Shown here: piece after piece, positions 9,412 through 17,050 of the stretch
How positions within the stretch are numbered: position 1 is the stretch's first letter
Layout of the letters: each line of letters opens with the position of its first letter
Assembly: GCA_025355855.1 (NCBI GenBank)
Contig: JANXYU010000022.1
Span: 1 to 41,458, forward strand
Reading direction: 5' to 3'
DNA: 41,458 nt
Source of the DNA: Actinomycetota bacterium
GTDB taxonomy: Bacteria > Actinomycetota > JAHEXW01
Program-made: the position numbers and the translations under genes
Notes under the pieces: model-generated
What the model was told of the DNA's origin: nothing
Database searches by the model: none
The model's input: the letters and a program-made list of their open reading frames with translations, nothing else

Positions 9412-9468
9412 CTATGCCAAGTCGACTACCTTGACAGGCATAGTAGGCGTAAGTTATAGTTCAACTAT
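9412..9468 (+). promoter_or_regulatory. padR promoter with two operator-like palindromes
   Basis: TTGACA (9431-9436) and TATAGT (9455-9460) form a strong sigma70-type promoter. ATAGTT-C-AACTAT (9456-9468) is a perfect 13-bp palindrome covering the -10. CTATGCC (9412-9418) and GGCATAG (9437-9443) form a second inverted repeat spanning the -35. The minus strand has TTGGCA at 9415-9420 as a possible -35 for the flavoprotein gene, so both directions could be controlled from here. PadR is the obvious candidate regulator. Confidence 0.6.
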
Positions 9469-9480
9469 GGAGGTGACTAC

Positions 9481-9810
9481 ATGGTTGACGCTAGTATTTC
9501 CTCTGACCTGCTAAGAGGACACACGGACACAATGATATTGAAGTTACTGATCGACGGCGATAAATACGGGTACCAGATCTCCAAATTAATCCGCGCGGGC
9601 TCAAACAACGAATATGACCTTAAGGAAGCAACGATGTATTCGAGCCTAAAGCGTTTAGAAAATGACGGCTACATCACTTCCTATTGGGGTGACGAAACCC
9701 AAGGAGGCCGCCGAAAGTATTACCGCATAACCAAGACCGGGAAAACGTTGCATGCGGAAAACAAAAAGAATTGGCAATACGCGAAGCGCATTTTGGACCA
9801 ACTGCTGTAA
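9481..9810 (+). CDS. PadR-family transcriptional regulator
   Basis: This 109-residue short-form PadR repressor has the winged helix at about residues 12-85. Typical landmarks are ILKLLIDGDKYGYQI, the recognition region EATMYSSLKRLENDGYI and the wing GGRRKYYRIT. A single C-terminal helix provides dimerisation. The ATG follows a near-perfect GGAGGTGA. It is the first gene of an apparent operon with a HAAS-pentapeptide protein and a DrrAB-like exporter, the standard setting for PadR regulators that respond to exported toxic compounds. The inducer is unknown. Confidence 0.92.
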   Translation: MVDASISSDLLRGHTDTMILKLLIDGDKYGYQISKLIRAGSNNEYDLKEATMYSSLKRLENDGYITSYWGDETQGGRRKYYRITKTGKTLHAENKKNWQYAKRILDQLL

Positions 9811-9820
9811 AGGAGAAGCG

Positions 9821-10609
9821 ATGAAAGACACGAACAAGCCATTAATTGATTATTTGGACAGTATATTCGCGCCTTACGCTGACATTCCGGCAACACGAGA
9901 ACTAAAAGAAGAGCTGTCGGCCAACCTGCAGGAGAAGTTCACTGATCTAAAAAGCCAGGGGCACAACGATGATACGGCGTTCAACTTGACGGTTGAGTCC
10001 ATCGGCGACTTATCAGAAATCATCGAAAACATCTCGGCGAAAAATAGAGAGACCAAAGCGACGTCGGCGACTGATTTGTCGGCTATCAGTCTAAGGGGCT
10101 CCGACCTAAAAGACATACAGGTTGTCGACGGGGAGTTTAACGCTAGTGACTTGCGAGACTCTGATTTCAGCGGCGCTAGTCTCATCGGCAGTTCTTTTAA
10201 AGCCAGCGATATGCGCAACGTGCGGTTCGACGCTGCGAACCTAACGGACGCTAAGCTCATCACGAGCGACCTGAGGGCTGCCTCGTTCGTTGGAGCGGAC
10301 CTAACGAGGGCAAGGTTATTGATGTGCGATTTGACAAAAGCCATTTTTAAAGACGCCAAATTGATCGATACAGATCTAAGTTTCGGGGACTTGTCCGGCG
10401 TGTCTTTCGACAATCTGACGATCCGAGGCACCAGCTTCAAAGGGTCGGCGCTTAAGGAGACGTCATTTAGGAACGTCGTTTTCAAAGACGTCTCATTCAA
10501 GCATGCCTACGTCAAACGATCTGATTTTGAAGGAGCGACAATGGATAAGTTAACGTACGCGGTCTTGCAAGGCGCCAAAGCAAATTTAAATGGTGTCAAG
10601 ATTAAATAA
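9821..10609 (+). CDS. HAAS (DUF1700-like) domain fused to pentapeptide-repeat domain
   Basis: The first about 75 residues (YLDSIFAPYADIPATRELKE through TVESIGDLSEI) match the HAAS/permease-prefix helical domain usually encoded directly after PadR genes. The rest, from about residue 88, is a pentapeptide-repeat fold with A(D/N)Lxx-like five-residue units such as SDLRD, SDFSG, ASLIG and ANLTD. This predicts a right-handed beta-helix of about 30 repeats. No membrane segment is present, unlike common HAAS proteins. The start is ATG 9821 behind AGGAG, 10 bases after padR; frames extending to 9752 lie inside padR. HAAS may bind PadR or the exporter, but the partner is not shown. Confidence 0.85.
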   Translation: MKDTNKPLIDYLDSIFAPYADIPATRELKEELSANLQEKFTDLKSQGHNDDTAFNLTVESIGDLSEIIENISAKNRETKATSATDLSAISLRGSDLKDIQVVDGEFNASDLRDSDFSGASLIGSSFKASDMRNVRFDAANLTDAKLITSDLRAASFVGADLTRARLLMCDLTKAIFKDAKLIDTDLSFGDLSGVSFDNLTIRGTSFKGSALKETSFRNVVFKDVSFKHAYVKRSDFEGATMDKLTYAVLQGAKANLNGVKIK

Positions 10610-10620
10610 GGGGGGGCAAG

Positions 10621-11574
10621 GTGAGCACAGATAAGGCTGTTTCAGTTGTCGGCCTAGAGAAATCATATAAGAATCTCAAAGTGCTGGACAAGATTGATTT
10701 TACCGTGCCAAAAGGAAGTATATTCGCGTTGTTGGGTCCCAACGGGGCCGGCAAGACTACGACTATCAAGATCCTGACCACATTGCTTAAACCAGACCAA
10801 GGCAATGCGCAGATATACGGCTTTGACGTTGTCCGCCAACCTGGTCGCGTCCGGGAGTTGATCGGTTTAGCCGGCCAGGAGGCCGCGGTCGACCACGTCT
10901 TGACCGGGCGAGAAAACCTGCAATTGATTGGTCGTTTGCGCCATTTGCCGAACGTCGATAGAGAGGTCGACGCCCTGCTTGATCAGTTTGATTTGGCGGA
11001 CGCGGCCGACCGTCGGGTCGCGACATATTCCGGCGGAATGGGACGTAAACTAGATTTGGCAATGAGTTTGCTTGGCAGCCCAAAGGTAATGTTCCTGGAC
11101 GAACCGACGAGCGGGTTGGACCCGCAAAGTCGCTTGACAACCTGGCAGATAATCAGCGATCTGGCGGCTTCAGGCATCACCGTGTTTCTAACCACGCAGC
11201 ATTTGGAAGAGGCAGATCAACTTGCCAACCACATCGCGATCCTCAATGAAGGCAGGATCGTGGCCGAAGGGACACCGCTAGACCTTAAGAAACTGCTGCC
11301 GCACGGTCATATCGAGTTAGACTTTACCGAAGGCCGCGATCTGCGAGCCGCGGCCGACATCCTTAGCAAATATAAAGGTCAAATCGATGAGCCTAGGCAA
11401 ATACTTGTCATCGTTACCGATGGCAGCATAAAACAGATGACCGGTATTTTGAAGCGATTAGAAGACGCGAATATTGTCGTTGCCGGATTTGCCCAGAAAC
11501 TGCCGACGCTTGAGGACGTCTTTCTATCGTATACCGGTAAGGAAAAGGCAGAGGAGAATGGACATGAGAACTAG
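10621..11574 (+). CDS. ABC exporter ATPase, DrrA/daunorubicin-resistance type
   Basis: This nucleotide-binding subunit has Walker A GPNGAGKTTTIK near residue 40, signature YSGGMGRKLDLA, Walker B VMFLDEPTSGLDP and the switch His in LTTQHLEEAD. The 317 residues include the C-terminal extension typical of DrrA proteins (LEDVFLSYTG), which contacts the permease. The GTG start lies behind a G-rich ribosome site. The end overlaps the permease start by 11 bases, so the two are translationally coupled. It should energise efflux of a hydrophobic drug or antibiotic; the substrate is unknown. Confidence 0.94.
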   Translation: MSTDKAVSVVGLEKSYKNLKVLDKIDFTVPKGSIFALLGPNGAGKTTTIKILTTLLKPDQGNAQIYGFDVVRQPGRVRELIGLAGQEAAVDHVLTGRENLQLIGRLRHLPNVDREVDALLDQFDLADAADRRVATYSGGMGRKLDLAMSLLGSPKVMFLDEPTSGLDPQSRLTTWQIISDLAASGITVFLTTQHLEEADQLANHIAILNEGRIVAEGTPLDLKKLLPHGHIELDFTEGRDLRAAADILSKYKGQIDEPRQILVIVTDGSIKQMTGILKRLEDANIVVAGFAQKLPTLEDVFLSYTGKEKAEENGHEN

Positions 11575-12334
11575 CATCAGAAACAGCCTAAGCGACGTCA
11601 TGGTCATGATGGGGCGACGTTTGCGCCATTCGTTCCGCAGCGTCGACACAATAATCACGGTCGTCGCGATGCCCGTTGTCTTGATGCTGATGTTCGTCTA
11701 TGTATTCGGCGGCGCGATGAATACCGGCGGCGGGCATTACATTAACTATATATTGCCGGGCATTATTTTAATGACAATCAGCAGCGGCGTCGCGTACACT
11801 GCCGTTGGTCTGAATATGGACATCACCTCAGGCTTCTTTGACCGTTTTCGGTCAATGCCTATAACGGAGTCGTCGATTCTAACGGGGCATGTGCTGACTT
11901 CGGTTGTGTTTAGCGGCGTTTCGTCGCTCGTTGTCGTCGCGGTTGCGTTGGTGATGGGTTTTAGAACGAACGCCGGAATCGCTGCCGGCTTACTGATGGT
12001 CGGCATCTTCTTGCTGTATACGATTGCGACGACCTGGCTCGCGGTAATGTTTGGTCTTATGGCCAAGAGCGCGGAGGGCGCGGGCATATTCGCCTACCCT
12101 TTGATATTCCTGCCATTTGTTAGCTCCGGCTTCGCGCCGACCAAAACAATGCCCGGACCGCTCCGGGTTTTCGCCGAAAATCAGCCAGTCACGCATATAA
12201 TCAACTCAGTTCGCGCTCTTTTGGCTGGCCAGCCCGTTGGAAACAGCGCCTGGATCGCCGTTGCGTGGTGCCTGGTTCTGTTGGTTGCCGCCTACTTCGC
12301 GTCCATGTACATCTACAAAAACAAAACCGCCTAG
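11564..12334 (+). CDS. ABC-2 type permease, DrrB-like
   Basis: This 256-residue membrane protein has about six hydrophobic helices and a DrrB-like layout. It has an N-terminal cytoplasmic amphipathic part, a first helix VDTIITVVAMPVVLMLMFVY, the GFFDRFRSMPI cytoplasmic loop and a conserved LIFLPFVSSGFAPTKTMPG segment. I place the start at ATG 11564, seven bases after GGAG; the longer frame to 11474 lies wholly inside drrA and is not needed. With the preceding ATPase it forms a complete exporter under PadR control. Confidence 0.92.
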   Translation: MRTSIRNSLSDVMVMMGRRLRHSFRSVDTIITVVAMPVVLMLMFVYVFGGAMNTGGGHYINYILPGIILMTISSGVAYTAVGLNMDITSGFFDRFRSMPITESSILTGHVLTSVVFSGVSSLVVVAVALVMGFRTNAGIAAGLLMVGIFLLYTIATTWLAVMFGLMAKSAEGAGIFAYPLIFLPFVSSGFAPTKTMPGPLRVFAENQPVTHIINSVRALLAGQPVGNSAWIAVAWCLVLLVAAYFASMYIYKNKTA

Positions 12335-12417
12335 TCCAAAAGCGGCGGCTTAGATTACCGGCAATGCTAGAATACAAGAGTGGCGCATTGACCAGTAAGT
12401 CTTTTTGAAAGGAAGTA

Positions 12418-13476
12418 ATGGAGCTTAAGACGCTCGGGTGGAGCTCATTCTTTGAGTCCGGATTCCAACCTTTTTCCAAATCCGGATATTCGGTTGGCCG
12501 AGTAACCGAAGCGCACAAGAACCTCTATCGCATTCTGACGGAGCGAGGCGAGCTGATGGGCAAGATGTCCGGCAAGATGAGGCATGAAAACGTGGCAGGC
12601 GCCGATTTCCCCGCAGCCGGAGACTGGGTTGTTTTGCAAGAGAGAACCGAAGAAAGAACGGCGACCATCCAAGCGATTCTTCCCCGATTCAGCAAGTTCT
12701 CTCGCAAGGTCGCGGGCAAGACTACCCGAGAGCAGATCTTAGCCGCGAACATCGATACGGCTTTCTTGGTTATCGCCCTCAACAACGACTTTAGCATCAG
12801 AAGAATGGAACGTTATCTAGCAATTGCGCGGGAGAGCGGCGCTGCGCCGGTTGTCTTGCTCAATAAAGCGGATCTTATGGATTCGGATACCCTGGCGGAA
12901 AGAGTGACAGAGGTGCTGAAATCAGCGTCAGTGGTACCGGTTCACGCTGTGAGCGCTAAAACGAAGCAAGGTCTGCGTGACGTTGAGTCTTACTTAAAGA
13001 AAGGCAAAACGGCGGTCTTCTTAGGCTCGTCCGGTGTTGGCAAATCCGCCCTCATCAACGCCTTGTTTGGCAGCGAGGAACAAAAAACAGGGGAGACGAG
13101 GCAACGCGATGACAGCGGCAGACACACCACTGTGTTTCAAAGGCTCATTATATTGCCGGAAAAGGGCATGGTCATAGACACACCCGGCCTTCGCGAACTA
13201 CAACTCTGGGAGATCGAAACCGGCCTGAGCGAGGTTTTTCAAGACATAGAAGACCTAGCCGCCGGATGTCGCTTTCGAGATTGCTCGCATGAAAGCGAGC
13301 CGGGCTGTGCGGTAAAAGAGGCGATTAAGCAGGGAACTCTCGATCTGGCCAGACTGGAGAGCTATCTCAAGTTGCAGAAAGAAATGGCTTTTACGGCCGA
13401 TCGGAAAGAGTATCTCGAAAAAAAGAATGAACTATTCCGGCACTATAGCCAGATTAACAAGGCGGCCCGAAGGTAG
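12418..13476 (+). CDS. rsgA: Ribosome small-subunit biogenesis GTPase RsgA
   Basis: RsgA is a circularly permuted GTPase that checks late maturation of the 30S subunit. The permuted order is visible: G4 NKAD (149-152) comes before G1 GSSGVGKS (203-210) and G3 DTPG (254-257). An N-terminal OB-fold precedes it and a zinc motif follows (Cys284, Cys289, His291, Cys297). The 352-residue length suits the longer RsgA subgroup. AAAGGAAG precedes the ATG. It stands apart from the exporter genes by 83 bases and probably has its own promoter. It is followed by a second pentapeptide protein. Confidence 0.95.
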   Translation: MELKTLGWSSFFESGFQPFSKSGYSVGRVTEAHKNLYRILTERGELMGKMSGKMRHENVAGADFPAAGDWVVLQERTEERTATIQAILPRFSKFSRKVAGKTTREQILAANIDTAFLVIALNNDFSIRRMERYLAIARESGAAPVVLLNKADLMDSDTLAERVTEVLKSASVVPVHAVSAKTKQGLRDVESYLKKGKTAVFLGSSGVGKSALINALFGSEEQKTGETRQRDDSGRHTTVFQRLIILPEKGMVIDTPGLRELQLWEIETGLSEVFQDIEDLAAGCRFRDCSHESEPGCAVKEAIKQGTLDLARLESYLKLQKEMAFTADRKEYLEKKNELFRHYSQINKAARR

Positions 13477-13520
13477 CCGGTTGCGTACTTTAAGCGGCGA
13501 CAAAAGAAAAAGAGGCTTCT

Positions 13521-14102
13521 GTGCTGTTTGACAAGGACGCTGCATATGAGCATGAGACCTTTAAAGGCCTGAAGCAAGAGGGCCTTGAAATGACAGCGGT
13601 TGACTTTTATGACGTGCTCTTTGACGGCTGCAATTTTCAGAAAGCCGCGTTTTTGGAGTGTAAGTTTGAAAAGTGCCGCTTTGTAAATTGTGATCTAAGT
13701 CTCGCTAAGTTCCAAGATGCAAGCTTCCCGGACACCGAGTTCGATGGCTGCAAAATGCTCGGTATCGACTGGACGCAAACCGCGAAATCCTTTTTCACTG
13801 TAGGCTTCGCAAGATGTATTTTGAATGACTCGCGCTTCGTCGGCGCCAACCTGCGTCGCGTTAAAATGGTTGATTGCCTAGCCAAACGTGCCGATTTTGA
13901 GGCTGCTGATCTATCTGACGCGGATTGCGAAATGACGGATTTCGAGGGCGCGAATTTTCTAAAGACTGAATTAACGAGAGCAGATTTTCGGCAGGCGAAA
14001 AACTACTCAATCGATCCGAGCGTCAATAAACTCAAGAAAGCGAAGTTTACGCTACCCGAAGCTTTGTCACTGCTCGCGTATCTCGACATAACGGTCGATT
14101 AG
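13521..14102 (+). CDS. Pentapeptide-repeat protein, Qnr-like size and layout
   Basis: This 193-residue protein consists almost wholly of five-residue repeats (CDLSL, AKFQD, ANLRR, ADFEA, ADLSD, ADFRQ), predicting a right-handed quadrilateral beta-helix. The N-terminal YEHETFKGL, the break around residues 85-95 and the C-terminal PEALSLLAYLDI helix resemble chromosomal Qnr-like proteins that mimic DNA and protect gyrase. Many such proteins have no proven quinolone role. The GTG start follows AGAGG. It is cysteine-rich (about 10 Cys), unlike the pentapeptide protein at 9821. The gyrase link is inferred. Confidence 0.85.
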   Translation: MLFDKDAAYEHETFKGLKQEGLEMTAVDFYDVLFDGCNFQKAAFLECKFEKCRFVNCDLSLAKFQDASFPDTEFDGCKMLGIDWTQTAKSFFTVGFARCILNDSRFVGANLRRVKMVDCLAKRADFEAADLSDADCEMTDFEGANFLKTELTRADFRQAKNYSIDPSVNKLKKAKFTLPEALSLLAYLDITVD

Positions 14103-14391
14103 AAGACGGGTGTTCGCGAGCGAGATGAGGAGCCAGGTATTTCATACGTAATCGTCTCGTTGCTGATGGGTAGTAGTACGGGGCTCTTGTCCGGGATGTT
14201 CGGGGTGGGGCGCTCTGGGGCACATTGATTGGACGCTAGCTGGCTTGCTGGCGTTAAGCGTCGTCCCAGGCGGCTATCTTGGAGCCAGGATAACAGCACA
14301 CGCGCGGGCGAGAACCGTTGGACTAACATTTGGTCTATTTTTGCTAGCTGTGGCGTTTATCTTGGGCGCGTCGGAGATAGCTTCAATATAG
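14103..14391 (+). pseudogene. Decayed TauE/SafE-type sulfite/sulfonate permease
   Basis: Two pieces of the same membrane-protein family remain, in different frames. From about 14139 one frame reads ISYVIVSLLMGSSTGLLSGM then FGVG, the conserved first helix of TauE/SafE permeases. From 14221 another frame reads LAGLLALSVVPGGYLGARIT and ends at TAG 14391, the last helices of the same family. The middle of about 130-150 residues is deleted and the frame is shifted. No start codon with a ribosome site is left. This is a clear non-functional remnant. Confidence 0.75.
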
Positions 14392-14458
14392 GCGCAAGGG
14401 CGGACTGGCTAATGGCGAACCGCTTTTGTTGAAACAGTATGCGAACAATGTCTAAGAA

Positions 14459-14476
14459 ACCAGGTCTTACCCTGGT
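14459..14476. other. Short hairpin upstream of the DipZ-like gene
   Basis: ACCAGG and CCTGGT are separated by six bases. It may mark the end of the decayed permease transcript. The rest of the spacer to 14545 shows nothing else. Confidence 0.3.
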
Positions 14477-14545
14477 ATCTTGCTTGTGCGCGAGGCGCTA
14501 GTCTGTTAGAAGTCTAGTGCTATGGTTAACGGGGAGGAAGATTAA

Positions 14546-15520
14546 ATGACCAGCCAGCCCGATATCGTTGGTGATGTGTGGTTCAACAGCAAACCTCTCA
14601 AGGCGAAGGACCTCCGCGGGAATGTTGTGTTAGTTGATTTTTGGACGTATTCCTGTGTGAATTGCCTTCGGACCCTACCTCACCTGCGAAAATGGTGGAG
14701 CCGGTATAAAGACAAATCGTTCATTCTGCTCGGTGTTCATTCTCCAGAGTTCGACTTCGAGAAAGATCCGGCTAACGTGAAGAAAGCGCTGGAAGATCTG
14801 GATATCAACTGGCCGGTCGTTCTAGATAATGATTTTGTAAACTGGCGCAACTTTTCCAACCAGTATTGGCCGGCAAAATACTTGGTCAACCAAGAAGGTG
14901 AAATCATCTACACACATTTCGGAGAAGGCGGATACGACAAGACTGAGCAAGAAATCGCCAATCTGCTAGGCGAGAAAATAGGCGAGACCAACGCCGAAGC
15001 AATCACTAGCAGTGAGCCGGGCAGCGCTTGTTTTGTAACCACACCTGAAATCTATTGTGGTTATGGTCGCGGCCAGCTTGCCAATAAGGCGGGCTATACT
15101 CGCGATATTCTGGCGCGATATGTCCGCCCGGGGAAGATGGAAGACGACGTTATCGCGCTGAGCGGTCAATGGCTGGCGGCCAAAGAGTATGTTGAATCCC
15201 AAGAAGCCGGCGCTGTCTTGTGGCTCAGTTTCCGAGCGACTGAAGTAAACCTTGTTCTAAAGCCGGGGGACAGGGCGGCAACCGTCAAAGTAAAAGTCGA
15301 CGGCGAAGCGTTGCCAGACCGCATCAGAGGTCTTGATGTCGATAAGGAAGATACTATTACGGTGACCGAACCGAGGATGTATAACCTGCTGCGCAGCGAC
15401 GACTTGATTAGTCAACCCAATCTTGACGAGAGCCTATTGTCTCTTGAAGCGATCGAGGGCACTGTGCAGGCATTCGCCTTCACCTTCTCTGGCTGCAAAG
15501 ACATCAAGCGCGGCGGCTAG
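14546..15520 (+). CDS. Redoxin with DipZ-type C-terminal domain
   Basis: Residues 1-150 form a TlpA/redoxin domain with the active-site pair Cys37-Val-Asn-Cys40 (WTYSCVNCLRTLP) and the later WPAKYLVNQEG cis-proline-region loop. Residues about 175-315 match the carbohydrate-binding-like domain found at the C-terminus of actinobacterial DipZ (SGQWLAAKEYVES, LWLSFRATEVNLVL). True DipZ proteins carry an N-terminal CcdA-like membrane part and act outside the membrane; here both that part and any signal peptide are missing. The protein is therefore predicted cytoplasmic, which is odd. GGGGAGG precedes the ATG. It is first in a string of small redox genes. Confidence 0.87.
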   Translation: MTSQPDIVGDVWFNSKPLKAKDLRGNVVLVDFWTYSCVNCLRTLPHLRKWWSRYKDKSFILLGVHSPEFDFEKDPANVKKALEDLDINWPVVLDNDFVNWRNFSNQYWPAKYLVNQEGEIIYTHFGEGGYDKTEQEIANLLGEKIGETNAEAITSSEPGSACFVTTPEIYCGYGRGQLANKAGYTRDILARYVRPGKMEDDVIALSGQWLAAKEYVESQEAGAVLWLSFRATEVNLVLKPGDRAATVKVKVDGEALPDRIRGLDVDKEDTITVTEPRMYNLLRSDDLISQPNLDESLLSLEAIEGTVQAFAFTFSGCKDIKRGG

Positions 15521-15590
15521 AGCGGCGAAAGGTAACGTTCCCTGTGCTACGCTAGTACTACTGTTAAAGAAGCCAAGGGAGAACCTGCGG

Positions 15591-15980
15591 ATGAAGACAA
15601 AGCGAACAATTGTGGAGATCGATCAGATAAAGTGCAATGGTTGCGGCGCGTGCGTTACTCCGTGCGCCGAGGGCGCCATTGAGATAGTTGACGGTAAAGC
15701 GAAGGTCATTAAGGATGAACTGTGTGACGGAGCCGGTTTTTGTCTGGGCGTCTGTCCGCAAGGAGCGCTGACGATAATTGAGCGTGAAGCGGAAGAGTTT
15801 AACGAAGCGGCGGCTGAGGCGAAGATGAGCGAGCGAGCAACGGCGCACAAAAACTACATCTCGCAGTCCTGCTATTCCTGCGGCGCCTCGGAAGAGACAG
15901 CGACCTTGCTCCCATGTCGCCGACAAGGCCAAAGCGTTTGGGTCTGCACCCATTGTTTGCCGGCTCTAATCCACGGTTAA
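15591..15980 (+). CDS. Ferredoxin-like protein with C-terminal zinc ribbon
   Basis: This 129-residue protein has a full [4Fe-4S] motif, CNGCGACVTPC, near residues 15-25. A second cluster region, CDGAGFCLGVCP, has the middle Cys replaced by Ala. The second site therefore has three of the usual ligands, a pattern also known in ferredoxins with the CDGLGxC signature. The last 35 residues (CYSCG then CTHC) form a four-cysteine zinc ribbon or rubredoxin-like knuckle. I start at ATG 15591 behind AAGGGAGA. It probably shuttles low-potential electrons; its partner is not identifiable. The next gene begins 20 bases later. Confidence 0.85.
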   Translation: MKTKRTIVEIDQIKCNGCGACVTPCAEGAIEIVDGKAKVIKDELCDGAGFCLGVCPQGALTIIEREAEEFNEAAAEAKMSERATAHKNYISQSCYSCGASEETATLLPCRRQGQSVWVCTHCLPALIHG

Positions 15981-16000
15981 CCGTTAAATACCCCAAGCCG

Positions 16001-16474
16001 ATGCCAAAAGATAGCGCCGGGATCTTATTATTCAAAGGCCGGAATGGCACCTTACAGGTTTTTTTGGTGCACCCGGGTGGTCCCTACTTCGCGGTCAAGG
16101 ACGCCGGTGTTTGGTCGGTACCCAAGGGACTCCTTGAACCGGGTGAGAGTCATCTTCAAGCCGCGCGCCGCGAGTTCGAGGAAGAAACAGGACAACCCAT
16201 AGACGGAGAGTTTGTCCAGCTGACGCCTGTGAAGCAAAAAAACGGCAAAATTGTCCATGCCTGGGCCGTCGAAGGAGACATCGACGCGGCCCACATCCGC
16301 AGCAATGCCTTCTCGCTGGAATGGCCCCCGCACTCCGGTAAATTTCAAGATCATCCTGAGATCGATCGGGGCGCGTGGTTTGCCGTTCCTGTTGCCAAGA
16401 CAAAGATTAACGACGCCCAAGCCGCCTTGATCGACGAGCTGGCCGCTCTATTGCAAGTTTCCGGACAAGCCTAG
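16001..16474 (+). CDS. Nudix hydrolase
   Basis: A complete Nudix box lies near residues 45-70 in the form Gx5Ex7REFEEExG (GLLEPGESHLQAARREF then EEETG), which binds Mg2+ and cleaves nucleoside diphosphates linked to another group. The N-terminus (SAGILLF, VFLVHPGGPYF, GVWSVPKG) places it in the subgroup near diadenosine-polyphosphate hydrolases of about 155 residues. The exact substrate cannot be given. The ATG at 16001 has no visible ribosome site and may be reached by coupling from the ferredoxin gene 20 bases before. The stop overlaps the next start. Confidence 0.88.
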   Translation: MPKDSAGILLFKGRNGTLQVFLVHPGGPYFAVKDAGVWSVPKGLLEPGESHLQAARREFEEETGQPIDGEFVQLTPVKQKNGKIVHAWAVEGDIDAAHIRSNAFSLEWPPHSGKFQDHPEIDRGAWFAVPVAKTKINDAQAALIDELAALLQVSGQA

Positions 16475-17028
16475 TGAAGCGGGGAAGAGTGGCCGTAAGC
16501 CTGATAACGCTCGGTTTGGCGGCCCTGGTCATTTGGGGTTACGTCACAGGTACCGCAGGCGGCGCGGCTGGATTTGACCTCCAGAAAGTACCGATGTTCC
16601 GCGACTGCGGAAAAAGCGGTCCCGACTATACCCCGGCGGACACGGTAGTGCTGGAGACCTGCTCTTGGCGCGTTCTTAAGACTGAGACATTGAAAACCGC
16701 AGGCGCCGGATTGCGCGCCAAAGGCGAGTTCTTACTGATTGATCTGAAACTTAAGAATCTTGGCGCGTCCGACGCCACTCTTACCGGGGTCGAGGTTGAG
16801 TTGATTGATATGGACAATATCTCGAAAATTTATGATCCGCAAGAGAACAACGCTGTTCTAGAGGCGCTTGGCCGCGATAGCATATTGGCCGGCAAGGTTA
16901 AACCGGGCCAGACTATTACCGGTTGGGTGGCCTTCGATATCAATTCGGGTGCGAGGAATCTCAAACTGCGAGTCAGAGATATTGACCTGACTAAGGGTGC
17001 CGCGGCAAGCATTGACCTGAAAATCTAG
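16474..17028 (+). CDS. Membrane-anchored DUF4352 protein
   Basis: The GTG start shares one base with the Nudix stop (TAGTG). Residues about 5-28 are a hydrophobic signal-anchor. The extracytoplasmic part from about residue 60 resembles the DUF4352 immunoglobulin-like fold (GEFLLIDLKLKNLG, KPGQTITGWVAFDI), known from Gram-positive lipoproteins and exported proteins. There is no lipobox cysteine at the end of the helix, so it should be anchored by the N-terminal helix. Its role is unknown; the operon context is redox and housekeeping genes. Confidence 0.75.
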   Translation: MKRGRVAVSLITLGLAALVIWGYVTGTAGGAAGFDLQKVPMFRDCGKSGPDYTPADTVVLETCSWRVLKTETLKTAGAGLRAKGEFLLIDLKLKNLGASDATLTGVEVELIDMDNISKIYDPQENNAVLEALGRDSILAGKVKPGQTITGWVAFDINSGARNLKLRVRDIDLTKGAAASIDLKI

Positions 17029-17050
17029 CAAAAGATGAAAGGATCCTATT

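Noticed and set aside
11474-11563. Upstream extension of the DrrB-like permease
   Set aside because: The extra 30 residues lie wholly inside the ATPase gene, are Arg-rich and have no ribosome site; ATG 11564 has GGAG at a good distance.
14218-14226. TGA in the TauE/SafE remnant as a selenocysteine codon
   Set aside because: A whole middle portion is missing and the frame changes, so the gene is simply broken.
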